This document shows, piece after piece, positions 49,923-58,096 of a stretch of 64,000 nucleotides of DNA (position 1 is the stretch's first letter; every line of letters starts with the position of its first letter). This DNA comes from Candidatus Poribacteria bacterium (GTDB lineage Bacteria; Poribacteria; WGA-4E; WGA-3G): the NCBI GenBank assembly GCA_022821065.1, contig JAJEEK010000010.1, positions 1 to 64,000 of the forward strand. Reading direction: 5' to 3'. The position numbers and the translations under genes were made by a program. A model generated the notes under the pieces. The model was not told where the DNA came from, made no database searches, and worked only from the letters and a program-made list of their open reading frames with translations.

Positions 49923-52727
49923 ATGCCTACTTACCGAAAAAAACTCATTGAAGTCAATATACCTTTACAAGCCATTAATAATGAATCGACGCGCGAAAAG
50001 TCCATCAGACATGGACACCCGTCCACATTGCATTTGTACTGGGCACGTCGTCCTCTGGCGGCGTGTCGTGCTGTCGTTTTCGCCAGTATGGTAGACGACC
50101 CCTCCGAATGCAAAGACGAATTCCCAACGGAACCCGAACAGGATGCCGAACGTAATCGACTTCATAACATCATTAAACGACTCATAATTTGGAAAACTTG
50201 CAACGACGAAAGCCTATTGGCGGAGGCACGTTATGAAATCGCATATTCCGCCGCCCGAAACAAAGGTGAGAATCTATCCGTTTTTCGTAAAAAATTCAAA
50301 AACGATCCAAAGGCAGTTCTACAATACCTTCGCGATCATTGCCCAGCTGTCTACGACCCGTTTTGTGGTGGAGGTTCTATCCCCTTTGAAGCACAACGCT
50401 TGGGATTACGCGCTCGCGGCTCTGACCTGAATCCGCTCGCTGCCCTTCTCAACAAAGCGATGATTGAATTGCCTCTGAAATTTCATGATCAGAAACCAGT
50501 TAATCCAGATGCCGATCCGCTCGGAATGTTCACTGGCACAGGTAGAAAGCGAACGCGTTCCCCGTGGAAAGGCACCGCAGGTCTGGCAGACGACATCCGC
50601 TATTATGGCGCATGGATGCGTGAGGAGGCATACAAACGCATCGGACATCTCTATCCGAAAGTAGACTTGCCAGATGGCACTTCTGCCACTGCAATCGGAT
50701 GGTTATGGGCCCGCACGATACCATGCATCAATCCAGCTTGTGGACTCCAAGTGCCTCTGATGAAAACCTTCCAACTGTCTACTAAGGAAGGAAATCAACA
50801 TTGGACCAAACCGGTTGTTAATAGGGAAACTAACACAATCTCTTGGATAGTTCAAAAACATCCGGATGGAGTACCAAAGCGAGGGACTGTGGGCCGCAGC
50901 GGTGCTTACTGTTTTGCTTGTGGGGCCTCAATCAAATTGTCTTATGTACGCGAACAGGCCAAAGCGGGAAAGATGGCAAAAACAATGATAGGGATAGTCG
51001 CTGAAGGGTATCAGAGACGTTTGTACATATCACCCACTGATGAACATATTAAAGCCTCCTTATTAGCTGAACCCACATGGAGACCTAGGGGGAAAATACC
51101 AGAAAAAACTTTGGGAATCAGTTTACAGAATTATGGATTCAACCATTGGCATCAATTGTATACAGAAAGACAACTTACTGCCCTAACTACATTCAGTGAT
51201 TTATTGAGAGAGGTACATCACGCTATAATTATTGATGGAGGCGATAACCTCTACGCTTCCGTTGTTTGCACCTATCTCACCTTTGTTATTGGTAGAAGTG
51301 CTGATAGTGGTTGCTCATTTGCAACATGGTCGAGTACTTGGCACAAAATCTGTCACGCTTTTTCTTTACCCGCTCTTCCGATGGTGTGGGATTTTATTGA
51401 AGCGAATCTGTTCTCTAGTTCAACAAGGAATTGGAGGTCCCAAGTTGAATGGGTTGCCAAGGTTGTTGAACGGTTCCCAACTGAAGTAAACAGTGGAAAA
51501 TCATATCAGGCAGATGCTTCCACCACTGTTCACGCCATGGATGCCCCAGCCATTATCACTGATCCACCTTATTACAATAACATCGGTTATGCCGACCTTT
51601 CCGACTTCTTCTATATTTGGTTGAGACCTTTGCTACGGGATACCTATCCAGAACTATTTGAGAGTATGATGACCCCGAAGGATGAGGAGATAATCGCTAG
51701 CCCTCGGTTTGAAGATACTGCACAACGTTTTGAGAAATTACTCGGCAAAACATTACTACGGATCCAACAATACTGCTCTGGTGAATTTCCCACCTCTATT
51801 TTTTACGCCTACAAACAGCAAAAGGAGGAGCAGGATGGAAATACCTCTACTGGTTGGGAAACGATGCTAACGGCAGTCGTAAGTGCCGGTTTTCAGATAG
51901 TAGGCACTTGGCCGATGCGAACTGAATTAACAAACAGACATCGAGGAATTGGTTCTAATGCACTCGCCTCCTCTATTTTGTTAGTTTGTCGCCCTCGTCA
52001 AGAAGATGCCCCTGCTATAACCCGCAATGAATTTCTACAAGAATTGAAAAAGCAAATGCCCCTTGAATTAAAGCGACTCACACGCATCGCAAACATCAGA
52101 CCCGTAGACCTCGCACAAGCCGCCATCGGACCAGGGATGGAGGTCTATTCCCGCTATAGCAAAGTCACACGAATCAGCGGTGAAGTTGTTCCAATACGTG
52201 AAGTACTCAAAGAAATCAACAATGAAATTACTGCTTATCATGAAAAGGAGACAGGCGAACTGGACCCTGAGAGCCAGTTCTGCTTAACATGGCTCCAGCA
52301 GCACGGCTACACGGAAGGCAATTTCGGGGATGCTGAGGGACTTTCAAAGGCAAAGGATATAGACCTCGCGGCTATGCACGACAAACTCCTGCTTTCGGCG
52401 CGCGGCAAAGTTCGACTCCTGAAACCAGAAGAATACGCCGAGCGCGACAACAGCGAAAATATGACAGCGTGGGAAGGCTGTCTACGAATGGTGTGGCACT
52501 TGTCGGGTGTAGAGAAAAGCGGTGGCATTTCTGGATGTACTGCCGTTGCCCGTTCAATGCGTGATTATGAATCTGCAAAGCGTCTGGCAGGGATATTGTA
52601 TACGTATTATGAACGTCGCGGGGACGCAGAAAGTGCATCACGCTACAACAACCTCGTAACCCAATGGCAATATATCTCGCAATCAATGGGTTCTCCCGAA
52701 CAAATGAAGATAGATGCTACGCCTTAA
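49923..52727 (+). CDS. DUF1156 adenine-specific DNA methyltransferase (predicted defence methylase)
   Basis: A 934-residue DUF1156 methylase. The N-terminus (KKLIEVNIPLQAINNESTREKSIRHGHPST ... YWARRPLAACRAVVF) is the DUF1156 signature. The SAM site is D145PFCGGGS152 with GSDLNP at 167-172. A zinc-ribbon-like insert (CINPACGLQVPL and CFACGASI) lies at about residues 270-345. The catalytic motif is D547PPY550, followed by YNNIGYADLSDFFYIWLR. It probably makes N6-methyladenine (or N4-methylcytosine) to mark self DNA. The C-terminal 200 residues are of the kind seen in whole family members. No Shine-Dalgarno is seen. Next gene overlaps by 14 bp. Confidence 0.92.
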   Translation: MPTYRKKLIEVNIPLQAINNESTREKSIRHGHPSTLHLYWARRPLAACRAVVFASMVDDPSECKDEFPTEPEQDAERNRLHNIIKRLIIWKTCNDESLLAEARYEIAYSAARNKGENLSVFRKKFKNDPKAVLQYLRDHCPAVYDPFCGGGSIPFEAQRLGLRARGSDLNPLAALLNKAMIELPLKFHDQKPVNPDADPLGMFTGTGRKRTRSPWKGTAGLADDIRYYGAWMREEAYKRIGHLYPKVDLPDGTSATAIGWLWARTIPCINPACGLQVPLMKTFQLSTKEGNQHWTKPVVNRETNTISWIVQKHPDGVPKRGTVGRSGAYCFACGASIKLSYVREQAKAGKMAKTMIGIVAEGYQRRLYISPTDEHIKASLLAEPTWRPRGKIPEKTLGISLQNYGFNHWHQLYTERQLTALTTFSDLLREVHHAIIIDGGDNLYASVVCTYLTFVIGRSADSGCSFATWSSTWHKICHAFSLPALPMVWDFIEANLFSSSTRNWRSQVEWVAKVVERFPTEVNSGKSYQADASTTVHAMDAPAIITDPPYYNNIGYADLSDFFYIWLRPLLRDTYPELFESMMTPKDEEIIASPRFEDTAQRFEKLLGKTLLRIQQYCSGEFPTSIFYAYKQQKEEQDGNTSTGWETMLTAVVSAGFQIVGTWPMRTELTNRHRGIGSNALASSILLVCRPRQEDAPAITRNEFLQELKKQMPLELKRLTRIANIRPVDLAQAAIGPGMEVYSRYSKVTRISGEVVPIREVLKEINNEITAYHEKETGELDPESQFCLTWLQQHGYTEGNFGDAEGLSKAKDIDLAAMHDKLLLSARGKVRLLKPEEYAERDNSENMTAWEGCLRMVWHLSGVEKSGGISGCTAVARSMRDYESAKRLAGILYTYYERRGDAESASRYNNLVTQWQYISQSMGSPEQMKIDATP

Positions 52728-53127
52728 CAATAATAATGGACGCTACCCTATGCGTGACACTGTTACCCCCTATGTCCTACAATATCAACTCAAGCGTAAC
52801 CTACGTCCTTTCACGCGTGAGGAAATCTTGAAACTACCGACTGGACGGAGCGGCGTATATGTCCTATGGCGCAAAACCGGCACCGAGGGACGAAATGAAT
52901 GTCTCTACGTAGGCGAATCCACAACCTGTGTCCGGCGACGTTTGCTGCAGCACGATTCAAACGCACAGAACGATGGACTCCATTCACAACTTCGGATGTT
53001 TAGACCGATCATCCAATTCTCAGTAGAATTCACAGAGGATGCAGAAGAAACAGTGTTATTAGAAGCTGAACTCATCCGCGAGTGGAAACCGAAGACCAAC
53101 CTAAAAATGAATCCCAACAAATCCTAA
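52714..53127 (+). CDS. Small GIY-YIG nuclease
   Basis: A 137-residue single-domain GIY-YIG-like endonuclease: SGVYVLWRKTG (G47-V-Y49), CLYVGEST (Y65-V-G67), the basic VRRRLLQH with the conserved arginine, and VLLEAELIREWKPKTNLKMN with the conserved glutamate and final Asn. All core positions of the fold are present. I start at ATG 52714, which overlaps the methylase stop and implies coupling; ATG 52750 is an alternative. Next to an adenine methylase it is a good candidate for the DNA-cutting part of a restriction-like system. A UvrC-like or Slx1-like repair role is the alternative. Confidence 0.88.
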   Translation: MLRLNNNNGRYPMRDTVTPYVLQYQLKRNLRPFTREEILKLPTGRSGVYVLWRKTGTEGRNECLYVGESTTCVRRRLLQHDSNAQNDGLHSQLRMFRPIIQFSVEFTEDAEETVLLEAELIREWKPKTNLKMNPNKS

Positions 53128-53229
53128 CACGTCCGGTCGCAAAGAATATTCACTTGCAAGAGTTTTTGAAGAGTTCACACGCCATTCTTCCCAACCTCAA
53201 TTCAATAAGCAATGTTGGGTGAAATCCGT

Positions 53230-53259
53230 TTGATATTTTCCATCGCTTTATGGTACAAT
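53230..53259 (+). promoter_or_regulatory. Leaderless-type promoter of the second nuclease copy
   Basis: Identical TTGATA, 18-bp spacer, TACAAT arrangement to copy 1 (47942-47971), six bases before ATG 53266. Copy 2 homology starts at about 53222, so the promoter was duplicated with the gene. Confidence 0.6.
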
Positions 53260-53265
53260 ACAACT

Positions 53266-54125
53266 ATGGCACAAGACTATGACAATATCGGAAAAAATTA
53301 TGGGCAGCCCACGCCGAAGACCTGTCGCGATTCGTACTGGACGCAGATAACGTTGAAGTACTGGCAGACCTGGGCACCGAGCAGCAGATTATCGAGCGCG
53401 AAACTGACATCATAAAGCAGATCCGCATCAACGACCACAAAGCCATTCTCCATGTCGAATTGCAACTCCGCGATAGTACAGATACACCGATGTGGGCAAG
53501 AAACGCCCAATATCAGGGATACCTTGTCGGCAAATATCAGATGCCGGTCTACTCAAATGTCATCTACTTTCACCCGAACGCGGGCAGGAACGACCCAGGC
53601 GGGTACACCTATAGTTGGGACGACTACGAACACACCAATCGCTATAAAGTGATTCGGCTCATTGAGATAGATGGACAAGCGATTTTGGAGACGCAGGCAC
53701 CCGGAATCCTGCCCTTCACACCGCTCATGAAACCGCCCACGGGAATGGCCCCTGAACGGTGGTTACAAGAATGCATTGATGCAACACATGCTGTGCCTGT
53801 TGATCAGAGGACACAGGCAGATTTACTTTACGGAATCTACCTTTTTGGTGGGATAGTGTATGCCTCTGCGCTGCTTGACCAACTCATACAGGAGAGACTC
53901 ATGCAAGAATCTAAGACTTACCAATACCTACGCGAAAAATTTATCAGAGAGGCTACCATCGAAAACACTTTGGCTTTGCTTAAAAGGAGGTTCCATACAG
54001 AGGAGGTAAGTGCCTTGACACCTGCCCTTCAGAATATTAATGATTTGGAACGTCTTCAACAGTTGCTAGTCGCAGTCCCCGAGATGCAAAGCCTTGAAGC
54101 CTTTGAGCAAATGCTGCACGAATAG
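53266..54125 (+). pseudogene. Rpn-like nuclease copy 2, frameshifted in a poly-A tract
   Basis: Colinear with the gene at 47978-48838 except that an A7 run (copy 1, GGAAAAAAATT) is A6 here (GGAAAAAATT), after codon 10. The frame from ATG 53266 therefore ends in an unrelated tail, while the correct frame continues from about 53300 to 54125 and reads an intact nuclease (HVELQLRDSTDTPMW ... AFEQMLHE). A TTG at 53460 could restart. It may be inactive, phase-variable through the A tract, or an assembly error. The C-terminal cassette resembles the extra one at 48868. Confidence 0.8.
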
Positions 54126-54622
54126 TCGTCAGGAGGTCGGTAGGAACGGGTGCAGCCTCTATTTCAGATAAGCGTAAACAAACATCAGATAATCCTGTAA
54201 ATCCTGGTCCTGACAATAATAGTCCTATCCATTTTGTGATTTTTGCTTTATATATATTAATAAAAATAGTATAACATCTTTCAAAGGAGGAGAACGCCAC
54301 ACCAATTGCGGAAACAGGCGTAAAATCTCTATACCCTTTCAGAACGCAACCCAAACAGCGGACACCTGTGATCGTAACTCGAACCGGAACCAACAGACCC
54401 TAACCCATCGCAGAAAAAAATATAACGCAGATTTTTGCGTACAAAAAAAATTAAAGTGCCTTTATGAATTGCGTAAGTCCTGTTAAAATTGAATGCCTCT
54501 GACACTCGCCGACAAAAAACTTGACAGCAGCTCTCAAATAGGTTAAGATTAAAAAAGCGTCACCTACGAATTTGCACAACAAACAGAAACGGAACTTACA
54601 TGTTTTCCAGAGTGAAGGATTT
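54126..54622. other. Non-coding gap with repeat fragments and a promoter
   Basis: 497 bp. At 54185-54212 lies AGATAATCCTGTAAATCCTG, a motif of a common dispersed repeat type; at 54471-54481 GCGTAAGTCCT is a solo right end of MITE-like element 1. AT-rich 54240-54280 contains TATATATATTAATAAA. AAAGGAGGAG at 54283 is a ribosome-binding-site-like run without a gene behind it, perhaps a remnant. A good promoter (54521-54549) serves the next gene. Confidence 0.55.
54521..54549 (+). promoter_or_regulatory. Sigma70-type promoter (TTGACA-17-TAAGAT)
   Basis: TTGACA 54521-54526, 17-bp spacer, TAAGAT 54544-54549. It precedes the Gfo/Idh, PhyH and dehydratase genes by about 75 bp and probably drives them together. 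Confidence 0.75.
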
Positions 54623-55780
54623 ATGAATACTTATCGTGTCGCTATACTGGGGTGTCGAAGTCGCGGCACCTCGGCAGCGAAAGCGTACCACGCACATCCA
54701 CGCACCGAAATCGTAGCACTCTGCGACCTCGTCCAAGAGCGGCTCGACACCCTCGGCGAAATCGTGAATGTCTCAGCACATTTCACCGATTTAGACGAGA
54801 TGATCCGACAGACGGCACCGGATATTGTCGCTATCCCGACAGCGACAGAGGCGCACTATCCGCTCTGTATGCGTGTGCTTGAACACGGTGTGAATATTGA
54901 AGTCGAGAAACCGCTCTGTATTGATCTCGTTCAAGCGGATGAAGTGCTGGCGAAAGCGAAAGAGAAAAACGCTCGCGTCGCCGTACATCACCAACGACGC
55001 ACCAGTCCGTCGATGCAGGCAGTCGCGAAAGCCTTAGACGAAGGGAAAATCGGTGAGCTCCGCTACATCTACGCCAGCGGGAAAGGGTATTACGCTGGCT
55101 ATGGATTAATGAATATCGGAACACACGTCATTAACAACATGCTCCGTTTCGGTGGGAAATGCCGAAGCGTTGTAACGCAGGCGACGGTAGGCGGACGCGC
55201 TATCGGACATGACGACGTACTCCCCTCACCTGCTGGGATGGGAACAGTCACAGGCGAATACGTTACAGCAACGCTCCAATTTGACGGAAACGTCACCGGC
55301 ACCCTTATTCAACACAGATTCCCGAAGGTCGATACGGATGCCTATGTCATGGAACTCTACGGCACTGAAGGTAGACTCTTCTGGTCGGAGTTGAAAGGTT
55401 CATGGTGGCTACCGACCCCGCACTTCGTCCCTGACGGCATGCACGACCAATGGCAGGCACTCCCATCTATCTATCCAGAACATTTTGATCCACACAAGGG
55501 GGCAGATGCCGATGATTATTGCTTCGTTGACGAATATGTGAACGCATTGGACGAAAATCGAGAACACGAATCCAACGGCGAAGAAGGTCGCCACGTCATT
55601 GAGATTTTGATGGCAGTTTTTGAATCCGCCGCTTATGGCACACGCGTCGAGCTGCCCCAGAAAAATCGGGAACATCCACTGTTACGTTGGTGTGCCGAAG
55701 CCGGTTTGGGTGAAATCAGAGAGATGCCTCGCGATTATGGCACTTGGCTATCACTCGAAGATGAACGTTTGTATGAGTAG
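54623..55780 (+). CDS. Gfo/Idh/MocA-family oxidoreductase
   Basis: A 385-residue enzyme. I start at ATG 54623 (MNTYRVAILGCRSRG), seven bases after GAAGGA and right at the Rossmann fold; an ATG 51 bases upstream would add a non-homologous leader. IVALCDLVQERLDTLGE follows, then NIEVEKPLCIDLVQADEVL, which keeps the catalytic Glu-Lys-Pro missing in the relative at 8732. GRAIGHDDVLPSP lies in the C-terminal domain. Probably NAD-dependent oxidation of a sugar or polyol in the pathway with the PhyH and dehydratase genes downstream. Confidence 0.9.
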   Translation: MNTYRVAILGCRSRGTSAAKAYHAHPRTEIVALCDLVQERLDTLGEIVNVSAHFTDLDEMIRQTAPDIVAIPTATEAHYPLCMRVLEHGVNIEVEKPLCIDLVQADEVLAKAKEKNARVAVHHQRRTSPSMQAVAKALDEGKIGELRYIYASGKGYYAGYGLMNIGTHVINNMLRFGGKCRSVVTQATVGGRAIGHDDVLPSPAGMGTVTGEYVTATLQFDGNVTGTLIQHRFPKVDTDAYVMELYGTEGRLFWSELKGSWWLPTPHFVPDGMHDQWQALPSIYPEHFDPHKGADADDYCFVDEYVNALDENREHESNGEEGRHVIEILMAVFESAAYGTRVELPQKNREHPLLRWCAEAGLGEIREMPRDYGTWLSLEDERLYE

Positions 55781-55875
55781 TTATCAGTTGTCAGTACGCA
55801 GTTGCCAGTTAAAGAAGGTTTTGATGCACCAGAAATTTCTTTTAACTGGTAACCTATAACTGACAACTATTCCTC
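55779..55875. repeat. Palindromic repeat pair (TCAGTTGTCAGT / AACTGACAACT)
   Basis: GTTATCAGTTGTCAGT and CCAGTTAAAGAA on one side are answered by TTCTTTTAACTGG and ATAACTGACAACT on the other, across about 20 bases. The whole gap between two plus-strand genes can fold into one long imperfect cruciform. Same family as 18000-18160 and 63238-63355. Confidence 0.75.
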
Positions 55876-55888
55876 TAAGGACAAAACC

Positions 55889-56695
55889 ATGCCGAACCCT
55901 ACGACGAATGCCGACAATCTAACACCTATCCCGCTCACGGAAGAACAGCGTTTTCTCTTTGATACGCGTGGGTGGCTCCTATTCCCCGGTGTGCTTAGCG
56001 AAACCGAGGTCAAAGAGATGCGCGAGTTCTGTTACCAACTCAAACAAGACCCGGTGTCAATCCCTGAGCATCACCGCTCCTCTATCGGTGGTCCCCTTGA
56101 ACCGCTAACCGATCATCCGGTTGTGTTCGGGTTCATGAACGAATTTCTGACCTCCGGCTATGCTAATGAAAACTGCTACGGCTTCCGACTCGAAGGAACG
56201 TTCCTAACCATCCGCTCTAACGGACACGACAACTTCCGTCCACACGGTGGGCGTGGTATGCTCAACTTCCCGGGCAACTCGCACACCTATCATCTGCACC
56301 ATGACAGGGCACATAGCGGATTGACGCGCGTCGTCTGGGAACTTAATCCCGTTAAAGAAGGGCAGGGCGGAACGATGTTCCTCACCGGTAGCCATAAAGG
56401 CGCGTTCCCTGCGCCAAAGTCAACAGCGGATCGGAATTCACCTTTGTGGGAGGATTATACCTGTCCTGCCGGTTCTATGCTCGTTTTCACAGAGGCGATT
56501 ACACATACTGGCGCGAAATGGACAGACGAAGACGTTGATCGGGTCGCGATCTTCCACTGCTATAACACCGTGGGGAACAAGTGGCATAAGTGGGAGCCAC
56601 ACCCAAAACACGTTGAAGAGATGCCCTTCAAACGTCAGACGCTTTTCCGTCCGGTCTACTGTCAAGATAATGCGCCGACCTTGGATGCTGTATAG
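55889..56695 (+). CDS. Phytanoyl-CoA dioxygenase (PhyH) family protein
   Basis: A 268-residue Fe(II)/2-oxoglutarate oxygenase. Iron ligands lie in HTYHLHHDRAHSG (H-x-D) and in FTEAITHTGAKW; EGQGGTMFLTGSHKGAFP is the core strand, with DVDRVAIFHCY near the end. It begins with LTEEQRFLFDTRGWLLFPGVLSETEV, the typical start of the group. Substrate is not evident. It lies between a Gfo/Idh oxidoreductase and a dehydratase, so the three may degrade one compound. Confidence 0.9.
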   Translation: MPNPTTNADNLTPIPLTEEQRFLFDTRGWLLFPGVLSETEVKEMREFCYQLKQDPVSIPEHHRSSIGGPLEPLTDHPVVFGFMNEFLTSGYANENCYGFRLEGTFLTIRSNGHDNFRPHGGRGMLNFPGNSHTYHLHHDRAHSGLTRVVWELNPVKEGQGGTMFLTGSHKGAFPAPKSTADRNSPLWEDYTCPAGSMLVFTEAITHTGAKWTDEDVDRVAIFHCYNTVGNKWHKWEPHPKHVEEMPFKRQTLFRPVYCQDNAPTLDAV

Positions 56696-56726
56696 AAACA
56701 TTTTTAAAGGAGCAAAACCCGAAAAC

Positions 56727-57860
56727 ATGAAAATTACTGGTGTAAAATCGTTTGTTTCAGCGAGCGGCCATTTTTTTGTCAAAGTCGAAACCGATGCCGG
56801 TATCTACGGTGTCGGTGAAGGTGGGTTACGCCGCCGTGCGCTCGCTTTAGCCGAAGTCATTCGCTCGTTTGAGCCGTTCCTTATCGGTGCCGATCCGTTT
56901 CGGATTGAGCATCTGTGGCAAGTCATGTTCCGTGGGGGATTCTTTCCCGGCGGTGTCGTCCAATCCGCTGCTGTGAGTGCTGTAGATATCGCGCTTTGGG
57001 ACATCAAAGGCAAAGCACTTAATGTTCCTGTTTATGAACTCTTGGGTGGACGCACAAGAGACAAGGTCGTCTGCTACCCGCACAACGGTGGCGGCTCAAT
57101 TGAGGCACTCGTTGAGAGCTGCCGACAAACTCATGAAGCCGGTTGGAGGTTCGTCCGATGGGGTCTGGCTGACGGTTCAGATACTGGGACGTTTGAACCC
57201 AAGCGTGCAATCCAGAACGGTATCGAACAGGTGAAAGCCGTCCGCCACGCGTTAGGCGACGATGTAGAAATACTCGTCGATGTGCATACCCGTCTTGATC
57301 CAGCAGATAGCCTCGATTTCTGTAACAAAGTCGCCGAGTACCATCCGTTTTTCATTGAAGACCCGATTCGGAGCGAGAACCCCGCCAGCCTCAGACGACT
57401 ACGCCAGCAGACTTCAGTGCCAATTGCTGTCGGCGAGCAGTTTGATAGCAAATGGACGTTCCGAGAGGTCATTGAAGAAGACCTGATGGACTATTGCCGT
57501 GTTGATGTCTGCATCGCCGGTGGGTTAACAGAAGCACGCAAAATCGCCGGATGGTGTGAAACACACTACATCCACATCGCACCGCATAACCCGTTGGGAC
57601 CTGTATCCGCTGCGGCGTGTCTGCATCTCTGTTTGGCATCACCGCTCGTTGGGGTACAGGAACTTCCACGCGCGCCGATGTCTTCATTGACCGATGTGTT
57701 CCCCGTACAGGTCCCGTTTGAATCGGGTTATCTCTTGCCACCCGAAGGTCCCGGACTCGGCATCGAATTGAATGAGGAGGCACTTACAAACGTCACAACG
57801 CAAGAATACGGACCACCGACTGGCTACCAACGCGACGACGGTTCCTATACGAATTGGTAA
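56727..57860 (+). CDS. Enolase-superfamily dehydratase (mandelate racemase / galactonate dehydratase-like)
   Basis: A 377-residue enzyme, ATG 56727 after AAAGGAG. N-terminal capping domain (ITGVKSFVSASGHFFVKVETDAGIYGVGEGG) and a C-terminal barrel with the metal ligands in VEILVDVHTRLDP, FFIEDPIRSENP and IAVGEQFDSKW. HIAPHNPLGPVSAAACLHL is the histidine base region seen in galactonate- and mannonate-dehydratase-type members. It removes water from sugar acids by first taking a proton next to the carboxylate. Substrate is an inference from motif similarity. End of the small operon. Confidence 0.9.
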   Translation: MKITGVKSFVSASGHFFVKVETDAGIYGVGEGGLRRRALALAEVIRSFEPFLIGADPFRIEHLWQVMFRGGFFPGGVVQSAAVSAVDIALWDIKGKALNVPVYELLGGRTRDKVVCYPHNGGGSIEALVESCRQTHEAGWRFVRWGLADGSDTGTFEPKRAIQNGIEQVKAVRHALGDDVEILVDVHTRLDPADSLDFCNKVAEYHPFFIEDPIRSENPASLRRLRQQTSVPIAVGEQFDSKWTFREVIEEDLMDYCRVDVCIAGGLTEARKIAGWCETHYIHIAPHNPLGPVSAAACLHLCLASPLVGVQELPRAPMSSLTDVFPVQVPFESGYLLPPEGPGLGIELNEEALTNVTTQEYGPPTGYQRDDGSYTNW

Positions 57861-57866
57861 TTTTAT

Positions 57867-57985
57867 AGGGCTTACGCATGCTGCTTTTTTGTAGCATAAA
57901 CTGTTAATTTGTGCTACCAGAACGCTCTGTTTTCCGAAAATTTTCATCTACCAGAACGGACTACAATCAAGATTGCGTAAGTCCT
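57867..57985. mobile_element. MITE-like element 1b (119 bp)
   Basis: AGGGCTTACGC (57867-57877) and GCGTAAGTCCT (57975-57985) form terminal inverted repeats with one mismatch. The interior follows that of 43310-43429: a TAGCATAAACTGTTAATTTGTGCT hairpin, AGAACGCTCTGTTTTCCG and TTTTCATCTACCAGAACGGACT. It occupies the gap between the dehydratase and argD genes. It carries no coding region. Confidence 0.8.
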
Positions 57986-58096
57986 GTTTTAAAGTCATGA
58001 GCTCAGAAACGCACAAAGCCATAGAAGAATCACGAATTAACCAGAAATCTGCTCGGAATATAATGGAGAGCAGAACAGGAGGCCATAGTTAAAAAA

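Noticed and set aside
47978..54125. Composite transposon with the two nuclease copies as insertion sequences
   Set aside because: The copies lack terminal inverted repeats and target duplications around the pair; they look like duplicated genes rather than IS elements.
54283..54420. Short gene after the AAAGGAGGAG run
   Set aside because: The nearest start codons run into stops within a few codons on the plus strand.
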